From contig BSQZ01000105.1 of NCBI GenBank assembly GCA_033239005.1, positions 848,501 to 912,500 of the forward strand: a DNA stretch of 64,000 nucleotides. Reading direction: 5' to 3'. The translations under genes and the position numbers were made by a program. A model generated the notes under the pieces. It saw only the letters and a program-made list of their open reading frames with translations. It was not told the origin of the DNA and ran no database searches. Each line of letters begins with the position of its first letter. Within the stretch, counting starts at the first letter, position 1. Below are positions 9,884-21,800 of the stretch, piece after piece. The stretch comes from Lamellibrachia satsuma (taxonomy: Eukaryota; Annelida; Polychaeta; Sabellida; Siboglinidae).

Positions 9884-12800
9884 CTGTAAGGGAAATGGGA
9901 ACTGTAAGAGAAATGGGAACACGAACAGCCGGAAACAGAGATTAGTAAATACACTGAAACTGGGATTAAATATTGCAATTTAAAAATCACTTTTGAAATG
10001 TCTTGAATTTATTAAAGGATCCATCCTCAATTAGATTCCATCTTAGAATCGTCTCGCAAAACAAAAAACCTACCTTCCTGGGCAGATAGTATCCACTAAA
10101 ACATCCTAGCTCGTTTTTGCAAATGTGTTATTTAGTTTTGGTGAAATCATTGGACAAACTGTTACTATTTTAATTATTTTTGACCGGATCCAGTCAAAAT
10201 TTGGCAAAAAAGGTGCAAAAATGGTGCAGCTCTATATACTATGACACGTTTATTCACACTTTTACAATTCTTTTGATGATTTCAACAAAAGTAAGCTCTC
10301 TGTCATTAAACCTACTGTGTTACTTAAACTACAGATCTGAACATAAATGAACCTGATCGGCAATTGGCTAAATTAATTGAGGAATGAGTTTGAAGACAGC
10401 CATAGTGTTTTCCTGGGCCTGACACTAGACTGACTGCTGGCCTACTAACCTGTGCAGAAACCTGCTGAGGGTGTTGTATGATGACAGGGCACTGACCGCG
10501 GCTGCACTGGTCATCTTGGGCAGAGACAGGTAAAACTCCAACACCTGAGGAACATGGAGTATGCACCTGGATTAGCACAAAACCTGCTGCTGAAGCGGCT
10601 CCAAGAAAGACAAGGCCTGCTGCTGGAGCGGCTCCAAGAAAGACAAGGCCTGCTGCTGGAGCGGCTCCAAGAAAGACAAGGCCTGCTGCTGGAGCGGCTC
10701 CAAGAAAGACAAGGCCTGCTGCTGGAGCGGCTCCAAGAAAGACAAGGCCTGCTGCTGGAGCGGCTCCAAGAAAGACAAGGCCTGCTGCTGGAGCGGCTCC
10801 AAGAAAGACAAGGCCTGCTGCTGGAGCGGCTCCAAGAAAGACAAGGCCTGCTGCTGGAGCGGCTCCAAGAAAGACAAGGCCTGCTGCTGGAGCGGCTCCA
10901 AGAAAGACAAGGCAAGAATAAACTGGGATTTTCTGTAACAGTGTTAAATATACAATGTATGATCATAAACTCATGTTATGTAGTATAAACTTTATAAATT
11001 CTAAGATCTTCACGTCCAAATGTGTTTTACTGAACCAATTTAAAACACATAATTTGACTGTTATATGTTTATGTATATCGACCTTGTCATTCAGCCGAAT
11101 GAACTGAAGCAAAGTGAGGTGAAAAAAATTTCCCAAGTTTTGCACAGGCACCAGGTGGACAAGAAACACAGTCCCTTCAATCAACAGTCGTGTGTTCTAA
11201 CTGCAGAGCTACCACACCCCACATTTGCCCCACATAACCGAGCGACCATACCCCACATGGTGACCATTCTGACCTGTTCCTGACCAGTGACCAGTGACGT
11301 CCTCTCCAACCTCAGCGCGACACTTTTCTTGTCTTCAGAACGACACAGCTCAGACAGCAAGTCGGCTGTCTCATCTAAAAGTATCAGATTTTAAATAAAC
11401 GGCCAAAGGAAAATGTCAAACATACAACAAAACAATTTTAAATACAATTCTGTATTGATGCTACAAACAATAGTATTGTGTTTCCACAATATGGTATATT
11501 ATGAAGGGTTAGACGATAGAACAGAACTTTATTACACAATTCGCACAATTATTACAGTTTGATATTTGGACAAAATTAAACTGCAGTGTCACTCAGAAGA
11601 TTCTCTTAACTTAACAGCGTTTATATCGTAAAGTACCTGGAGTACAGATACTTGCTATCGGGTGCATTGCCATGATTCTGTGCAATAGTAAGCAAGAAAA
11701 ATAATAAAATGGGTTTCTTTATGGTGGCAGAGTTTGATTTCAAGCGATACAATCTAAACTATATAGAATGCTAATAAGGCAGGTTAACTTAAGGCAAACA
11801 GTAAAATAAACAATAGAAATCATTCTATTTAATAATACAGTGCAAATTAAATAATGCCAATTATTATAAAAATAAGCGGCTTCTCCACCTTGACATTCTG
11901 AGAAGAGGATCTTGACATGAGACTGCGCGAGTGTGGCTAGCATCCTCTCTACCTCACGGCTCTTTAACCTGGCAATACACACAACAATGACCAAGTCAGA
12001 GTTACAGTGATCCATCCATATACTGCTTTAAACTTCTATAGGGAGTTATTGCTGTAGACGCTGCCTGCTTGGCAGTGATCCATCCATATACTGCTTTAAA
12101 CTTCTATAGGGAGGTATTGCTGTAGACGCTGCCTGCTTGGCAGTGATCCATCCATATACTGCTTTAAACTTCTATAGGGAGGTATTGCTGTAGACGCTGC
12201 CTGCTCGGCAGTGATCCATCCATATACTGCTTTAAACTTCTATAGGGAGGTATTGCTGTAGACGCTGCCTGCTCGGCAGTGATCCATCCATATACTGCTT
12301 TAAACTTCTATAGGGAGGTATTGCTGTAGACGCTGCCTGCTCGGCAGTGATCCATCCATATACTGCTTTAAACTTCTATAGGGAGGTATTGCCGTAGACG
12401 CTGCCTGCTCGGCAGTGATCCATCCATATACTGCTTTAAACTTCTATAGGGAGTTATTGCCGTAGACGCTGCCTGCTCGGCAGTGATCCATCCATATACT
12501 GCTTTAAACTTCTATAGGGAGTTATTGCCGTAGACGCTGCCTGCTCGGCAGTGATCCATCCATATACTGCTTTAAACTTCTATAGGGAGGTATTGCCGTA
12601 GACGCTGCCTGCTCGGCACCTCTCACACGGCTGATCGGGAAGCACCTCTAGTCGTGGGAGCTAGAATCAGTGGGTTCGAAATAGAGACCACCACTGTGTG
12701 AATTCATGGTTACACATTTACCCCGTGTTGGATTTTTTACTTAGACACCAGGTAGAAGGGACCAACAGTGTTTAGTGTCTCTTCCGAAAGATACAGGGGT

Positions 12801-15800
12801 GAACGAAATTGCCCAAGTTTCTAAACAGAAGCAGGTGGGTTACAACCCCGATCCACCTGACTAACAGTCTGGTACTCTGGTCAAGTCAGGATAACACTGA
12901 TCAAGTCAGGCTTATCAAGTTGAGCTTATTAATATTAGGTTGAACATACAGTGTCAACAGAGTTGAGCTGGATGCATGAAAAGTGTTACTCAGGAAAGTT
13001 TAAGATCAGTCTCTATTTATGTCAAATGCTTCTTCAGGGTCTAACTGGCCCAGTCTACGGTGACTTGTCATGTTGGTGGTTGTTACGTGACAGCAGTTAA
13101 ACGACAGGGTCATGACAGCTGCATTGATACTCTGAAAGGTACAGTTGCACCTTGTTATTACGCGCCCCGTTATTACACGGATTCAGCTATAACATGGTCG
13201 GTCGTGGACCCTGATTTTCTGCTGCCAGGGGAAAATGCCAAATGGGCCTGCTTAAACCTACTCAGAATTGCTTTGACAATTCTCAAGAAACATTAGGTGA
13301 ACAATGTCAATGAACGAGTATCAATGTGTTGTTTGTTTTGTGCTGCCGCCGACATCAATCTGACAATCGCTGTCACTGGCACTGTCACTGTCACTGGCTT
13401 CACTTCAACGGCTTGTATATTGCAATCGAGATTCACATATACGCCTCGTGTAAGAATCAGATAAACAGTTTTAAATGCATTTAGCATGCAATACCAACAT
13501 AACACTTGAGTGAAATGACATGCTTCTATTACATCGTAAATTTAATCGTTTTCGTAACGCAATACCAACATGCCAAATTCCAAACCAAAGGCACCATCGC
13601 ATTGGTGCGGGAAAATACGCATTCGTCACCCGCATATGGAACAACGAATCGATGTTAAGTGGTGCATAATAAATTTATGCTTCGGTCGAGATCGGTTGAA
13701 AGACGAAGTGAAACAATTATAAATTCTACCTATTGTCATTTTCTGTGTTTTATCAGCTTCATACTACGTTTGTCAAATCATATACATTTTCGGCTGCTCA
13801 GATACAGGTTATCATTTTTGATTCGTACGCCTGTTGGTCCAGTACATCATCATCGTAGTAGATCTATTCCATAACGGCATACGTACATGTGTTTTATTCA
13901 GTTCAAGAATCAACAGGGTGTGACATTTAAAAATAATACACGTTGATGCTAGTAGACCCCTTTTTTAATAAGTTCCATAAACTGCATGTTGGCGTATAAG
14001 ACAGTGATGCTAGCACACAGGGCTTTGACAGCATTCATGGACTTGGCGCAGTGGGTAGCGATCGCTGTTGTGTAGTAGTTCCCTGGTGGCAGATATGGGA
14101 ACACCTAACGCGCCTCGCGTACATTGCGGTCCGAAATCGTGAACCTTGTCCCGAGGCTCGACTATATCTTAAACTCTTTTCAATATGAATGTCACAGAGT
14201 CTTACATACATGCTGATATGACGTCTTGTTTTACACAATGTGTACACATAAAATTATTGGTAACATCTGCAAATATGGACACCTACAGTGGCTTGTGGAT
14301 GGTCTGGTCACTATGACGACCCCGTCTGTCTGTCTCCACGATCAAACATGGCCGCTCGTACGTCTGACACAGCGACTGTATGCGATCTATAAGCTTAGGC
14401 TTGTTGGTGCCATTTGTAAAATCTGAAACAATAGTGACGAAAAAGAAAGCTATCATTAAAAGTAAACAACTACACTTATCTATCACGTGGAATGAAAAAA
14501 ATTAAATATTACTACGTTTTTTTTAACAGGATTTGATACTGTCAAATACTAGTACTTTAAATATGTTTTTACAAATGCATAGGGACAAAGTTGTGCTGTA
14601 AAAATAGGTAAATATGGAAACATGAGCTATGAAAAACACAAACATACAAAATGATAATAAAACATCGTTACAAGAGTAATTAAAAACTCCCGAATATATA
14701 ATGTGTTAATAGCCTAAGTACCAGTAATATGTGCAGTCGGTTTAATAAAAAAGTGCATATTTCTGTTAAGATCAACGAAAGAATTTACCTTGAGTGTTAG
14801 ATCGGGTAACTTACAAAAGTGTGAATAGCTTTGTGTCATAGTATATAGAGCTAGGCCACTTTTGCCCTTTTCTCACCAAATTTTAACTGGATCTGGTCAA
14901 AACTAATTTATCCACCGGGATAATTGTTTGCCTGATGATTTCACCAAAATTGTTAATTGTGGAGGAATTTCACAACCACAACTACAACACTTGCTACTGT
15001 GTCTGGAAAGAGGCGTATAACACCACTGACCTGAAAGCAGCTTCCTCTCAACAGCCATTCTTGCACTGACAATGTAGTCACATGACTCAAGCTGCCTCAC
15101 TATGGGATGTAGGTCGTGTTTCAGACGTAGACTTGACAATAGATCCTGCATGAGAAAACCCTTTCATGATCTGTTTGTTTGCAATATTATAACTCAATAA
15201 TTAGAACAAGAGTTAACTATGATATCTGTCTAAACATCATGTACTACAAACCAGCTGACTGGTTTTAATTCTTACCATTGAAGTCAACATAATTTGCATA
15301 TAAAATCTAGTTTCATACATTTTTATTATTTTGTTTTCCTCAACAGATAGGGTGTTGAAAAATCAGAACAAGGAAAGTGTATTTTTGTGTGTTAAAAGTT
15401 AACTCAATTTTTCTGGAACGCATTCAGCCATACTGCAATTACTGCACGAAGACGATTTGTTCACGTATCGTATCACGTCACGTATCCATCACTGTCTCAT
15501 AAATGAGATTACCTGGGCACAGTTGACTTCTCTTGAGTCGACAAACACCACCAGTTTCCCTCTCTTCTCAGGCAAGCCTGTCTACAGAAACATTGGTATA
15601 ATTACAACGAACATAAAACGGAAAGGAAAGGTACATGTGCCCAAGTAGGAACATGTGCCCAAGTAGGAACATGTGCCCAAGTAGGAACATGTGCCCAAGT
15701 AGGAACATGCAGTAGCTCAGGACAATCTGTTTGGCGAGTTTGAACACTTTCAGATGTCTATTACATTGACACATTAAATTAGCTCATGAGAGACCCTCGA

Positions 15801-18800
15801 CTATTATGACCAATGATCGCTATCAACTCATTTTACAGTTCTTACTGCTGAGTAGTCTACAACGCAGTCACTTCTCTCCATAATGCCTACACATAGGTTT
15901 CACTGTTAAGTTAAATCCTTTCAAGGCCGCTTAGGCCCATAAAACCAGTTGACCAGCAGCAAGGGTATTTGAACCCCATTCCTCTTCAGTCTTCTACTCT
16001 TCAACTGTGGTAATGTGCCCTGCTAAGGTTTCATATAGACCCGGACATGACATTTATGCCAGACGGCAGGTCAGGGGTCCATAAACAAGACTGGACGCTG
16101 TGTAGTCGCTGAAAGCAGCCTTCGTTTGACCACTGTCAAATAGCGATTGTGTCAAATGCGTGCAAGTGCCCATGTTTGGTTTGGTTAACTTCAGTAAATG
16201 TAAAGTTACCTGGCAAACAGCATTCCTTCATAACTCACTCCTTTCTCGCCTTTTAGAATTACTCTAGATGGCACAAAAAACGGGGAAGTGCGCATTGACA
16301 AAGACAATACCAGTTACCTTTACAGTTACGCTGCATCCACAGTACCTACTGCATGTCTTAGTAGATTATTCTACTCTGCATTTCTATCACACACACACAA
16401 ACATCATCTTCGAACAGCAACCTCCTCTTAAAGGTCAAGGGAGGGAACAGAATGTAGGGAGCGCGATGATGCACAACCGAGAGAGAAATGTCAGGATGAT
16501 GACAAGAAGCTGAGGAGGACAATGACCTTGAGGAGAACTCCATGAAGATGATCAACCAGGTGAATATGTGTCCCTCAAAGTGGTCGACCTTGACAAGGCC
16601 ATTCAGTCAGAGGAGAACGGGAAAGAACCTCCAAACAACTTCAGGAAATTTATATCTGAGTAGGGCCTACTTTGTGTAACTGGAGGTTGATGAGCTGCTG
16701 AACATTATCTTATGTGGCCCATGCCAGGAGTTCGACACTTTGATCATGTCCATAAAGATAGCCAGCAGCACCAGCAATTTGCACAACATAACCAGCAAGA
16801 AGGGCACCTTCGTGTTGCATGGCAACAGCATCCATACTAGATGTAAACGCCAAAACATCCCACTCCTTCATCACGAGAATGTTTCGTGCACAGAACGTTG
16901 CTCGCAGCAGCAAGGGGATGCTCAAACAAGTCACGAGAATGTTTCGTGCACAGAACGTTGCTCGCAGCAGCAAGGGGATGCTCAAACAAGTCACGAGAAT
17001 GTTTCGTGCGCAGAACGTTGCTCGAATCAGCAAGGGGATGCTCAAACACGTGGTTTTCGGCATCAACAAGAATTACAACATCGAGGACATAATGATGGTG
17101 GGACACATTGAGTTTGCTTTCTTCAAGAGTGAAGTAGATACGGCACCAGGAGGGACTACAATTCTCTGATCCCTGCCATAATTAAGGTGTTAAGAAATGA
17201 TAAATTTTGTAAGTAAGCCTACACGCCCACCTACTCGAAACTGGTGGAACTGTTGCTCCGTCTGCCCGTCACGGTTTGCTCTGTTGAAAGATTATGTTCA
17301 GGTCTTACTACTTACTTATGTTGCACCCTGGTTGGTGCACATGGCCGCCATTTTCAGAACTAGTACGGATCAAGTCTTACAACAATCATGAGATCATAAT
17401 CGTGATGCCATCTGTCACTTGAACAAGCACGTTACCGACTCTAGAAACATGTCCATTGAGCCAGTTCATCGAGTTCTGTGACACTAGAAAGCAGATCTGC
17501 GTGCATAGCAAACTTACATGATATACATATCTTACGTAGATATTCTCCACAGATAAATGTTTTCAATAAGAATTCTTTTTTGTTAGTTCAATGTTTATGT
17601 TTGTGTCTAGAAGTGTACAGCTTTGTCATTAGCAATTGTACATTTCCCCCTCCTATTCTGACAACTCTGGTACCCACTGAACGTACCCCCTTAAAAAAGA
17701 CCCCCAAAAAGTAGCGGCCCTGACACAATCAGCGGCCTAACACAATCAGCGGCCTAACACAATCAGCGGCCCATTAGGGATTGGATGCTGGACGGTTAAC
17801 GGTTGGGTTTACGATGCTAAAGCTGTACTCATTCAAAATATTATCTGTCCGCTACACTTCTTAGAGATGTCTGTATCGCAATATACCAACAGTGCCAGAA
17901 TAAACAACGTTGACCAAAGATGTGAGGTGCAGTAGCTAGGCGATTAGAGGGCCAAACTGTCAATCAAGATGTGTCTATGCCAGGGGAAGTAAAACACAAC
18001 AGGTAAATATGTAGCCTGTCATTGACTCACATTGACTCTAAACCAGAGCTAAATATGGCCTATAATGTAAGAAGACTTACTGAAACCATGCTGTGGTTGC
18101 TGGCTGCAGACATCCTGCTGTCACATGATACCTTCTGTTGGTCAGCAGCAATCACATGACTTGCACTCATGTGCTTTGCAGTCACATGACTTGTAGTCAG
18201 ACGATGACTTCCTGACAAAAACAAGTGCAATGTTTTTCCAATTCAGCATGCAGCCAACAAGATGCCGCAATATTTATGAAGACTGCTGGAGCTAACTGTA
18301 AGCCTTTAAGCTTATCTACATCCACTAACATGCAATCAGTACAGTTCTCAATTCCAATCTTAGGTAACGCGTGGAATGTTATACAACACTTGTTGGAAAA
18401 CATGAAAGATTAATAGCAGTCATGCATGACCTGTTTTTATAGATACTACCCTATTACTGTACTTTATTAAAACAACAGTTTGTGCTGGGTCTTTTGCAAA
18501 TCTATATATTATTACCTTGATTTCCAGCATCCGAATGTACATTCGCCGTATGTGATGTCATACCTTTGTCGGACATATTCCCGTGAGACATCAAAGGCAA
18601 TCGTGTCTCAAAATCATCATTCCAATTCTGACCATTCCAAGTGCACCCAGAGGTCGTCATGGTTGGTTGACTTTTACCCACAGAAGAGTTACATGTAGTC
18701 AGTTTTGTCTTGCATGGATGCATATCACCATCAAGAACACTACAGAGTCCTGTATTTTTCATGCATGACTGACTCCTGTCCACAACAGAACTGTTAAGTG

Positions 18801-21800
18801 TCATCATGGATGGCCGATTCCGGCATGTTTCGTCATCTTGGCAATCCTCATCACTAGAACTCGCAAGCTGCACGATTCTTTTCCTTTTTTTCCTTTTTAC
18901 TGTGCTGCCATCATTGGCTGAAGTTGTTGCTTCTGAAGGATGCCGTCTTCCCCGTGGTGGCGTAAACAAGTCATCTTCAGCAGACTCAATCTTTGTTACT
19001 TCAGCACCTGATCCTGGTACAAAAAGTACAAATCCTGTTACTTAGGTATTTTGCCTTCAGCCTCTGATCCTGGTAAAAAAGGACAAATCCAGTTACTTTG
19101 ATATTTTATCTTCATGTGAACATAAATCAGTGTTAGCTGTTAAATGTTTCGCCATTAGGATAATTTTTTTTCAATTGGGAAAAAAATTAAATGGAGTATA
19201 GTTAAACCACTTCAGATTTGTAGACAAATGTAGATTTTTCTGGAAATAAAATATTCCCGTTTTTTATTTTTTCATTCAAGCTGTATTAATTACACAAAAT
19301 ATTTTAAACAAATACGTCACCATTTTAGTTAATAAGTTAAAAAAGTTATCCAAGAAACACCAGAGCATACGATTTTCAGTCTCTTATTTTCAGACAATCT
19401 ATCATTAAGTTGGGGTTCATCTATTATAATATCTGATGAAAAGGATGTCATAAAAACTTTGGTTTTTAGAGGGGACAACAAACCAAATTCCTCGAGGTCA
19501 TCGCTGTCGACACAGAAGCTGTCTTGCAGATAGCACGACTCCTCCATCTGCTCCTGGGAGAACACGTTTTGGTCATCTGTGTGTGACCGATAGCTGAGCT
19601 TGTATCTTGCTCCCATTGGTCCATGCCAACCAGGGCTGCGCACAGACTGCAGGTACATGGCTCTTGAGTCTACAACATGCCCAGTGTCCCTGTTACGCAA
19701 ACTCTATAGCTCAGTATCCAATCCTTGGTATTGCTCAAAGTGCTTTACACTTCACCCGCCAGCAGACCTGTTCATTCCAACGCTATCTCGACTTCTCTGG
19801 GAAGCATTCAGCCATGTTGCAGTTACTGCACGAAGACTATTCGTTCACATATCCACCTCTGTCTGTAGCCAGGTACTCATTTATACAGCTGAGTGAACTG
19901 TGGCAAAGTGGGGTGAACGAAATTGCCAAAGCTTCGAAATGGTTCAAACCCAGGTCAGCGCATGAACAAAAACAAACAGGGTGACATTAACATGTGGCGA
20001 GATTGGGATGACTCACCAATGCCCTGAGATTGGGATGAGTCACCAACGCCCTGAGATTAGGTTGACTCACAGATGCCCTGAGATTAGGTTGACTCACTGA
20101 CGCCCTGAGATTAGGTTGACTCACAGATGCCCTGAGATTGGGATGACTCACTGATGCCCTGAGATTGGGGTGATTCACTGATACCCTGAGATTGGGGTGA
20201 TTCACCAACGCTCTGAGATTGGGTTGACTGACCAATGCCCTGAGATTGAGTTGACTCACCAATGCTGAGATTGGGTTGACTCACCAATACCCTGAGATCG
20301 GGGTGACTCACCTATACCCTGAGATTGGATTGACTCACTAGTGCCCTGAGACTGGGTTGACTCAACAACGCCCTGAGATTGGGTTGACTCACCAATGCCG
20401 AGATTGGGTTGACTCACCAATACCCTGAGATCGGGGTGACTCACCAATACCCTGAGATTGGATTGACTCATTAGTGCCCTGAGACTGGGTTGACTCACCA
20501 ACGCCCTGAGATTGGGTTGACTCAACAATGCCGAGATTGGGTTGACTCACCAATACTCTGAGATCGGGGTGACTCACCAATGCCATGAGATTGGGTTGAC
20601 TCACCAATGCCCTGAGATTGGATTGACTCACCAGTGCCCTGAGATTGGGTTGACTCACCAACACCCTGAGATTGGGTTGACTCACCAATGCCGAGATTGG
20701 GTTGACTCACCAATACCCTGAGATCGGGGTGACTCACCAATGCCATGAGATTGGGTTGACTCACCAATGCCATGAGATCAGGTTGACTCACCAATACCCT
20801 GAGATTGGATTGACTCACCAGTGCCCTGAGACTGGGTTGACCCACCAACGCCCTGAGATTGGGGTGCCTCACCAACACCCTGAAATAGGGGTGTCTCACC
20901 AACATCCTGAGACTGGGTAACGCACTGACCCCTGAGATAGGGGTGACTCACCGATGCCCTGAGCCTGTGTTTGAGACAACTGGGTGGCGTCATCAATGAA
21001 GCTGGCTTCCATCAGGTCAAAGTTGGCGTCTTCCTCATCACCTGACTCATCTCCAGAGCCAGACACTTCAGCCTCTTCATCCAGGAACCAATTGTTACGT
21101 GGCTTCCCCTGCAGCAGTATGAATTTATTATTATTAATATCAATTAAATTTATAAAGTGCCTCATATCTGAGACCAGCCCATTCATAGGCACGTACAAAA
21201 CATACATGCAATCATAAAAATAATAAATATATTAAAGTTAAAAATACATAATAAAAAAAATATATATATAATAAAAATAAATATTTAATTATAGTAAATA
21301 AATAGTTATAATAAATAGATCAATAATTATAGTAATTAAATCAATAAAAAAATTAAAATATAAATACATGTTCATAAAAAGTAATATTGTAGTGCCCTAA
21401 TTCACAGCCATTCCTCAGTGGATGTAACCACACCTGACCTTTTCAGTAAGTTCTTAAACGTAGTCAGTGTATCTGCATGTCCAGCAGTGAGTTCCACACA
21501 TTTACCAAGAGCAAAGGCAAACATGATTAAGCAATGCTACAGAAATTGTAATTATTTATAAATTTTTGCATAGGTACTTATTACTGGGAAGTCTTCCCTA
21601 GTCGGTGTTATTCAACAAAAACTGCTGTGTGTATTTTATTCAAATTTGGCAGACTTGTGTTTCAGTAATTACTCAAGCCGAGTGAGGCCACTCAGATTTC
21701 AGATACTGCTTCAACAGAAGTCACCTCAAGTTGTCGACTGACGATTACATTACTACTAATATATAATATTCACCTTTATCTTTCATGATCATTTATCTTC

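Noticed and set aside
10554..10988. Coiled-coil-like [11 protein letters not shown] repeat protein
   Set aside because: 33-bp intronic satellite open on both strands; no conservation evidence.
12618..12645. A possible 28-nt microexon linking FANCM exons 22 and 23
   Set aside because: Phase would fit (1 in, 2 out), but the acceptor and donor are weak and the eight residues do not resemble FANCM. Not annotated.
15640..15708. 18-bp array as another splice-junction repeat of exon 20
   Set aside because: Only tgtgccca is shared with the exon 20 end, and on the opposite strand; probably chance.
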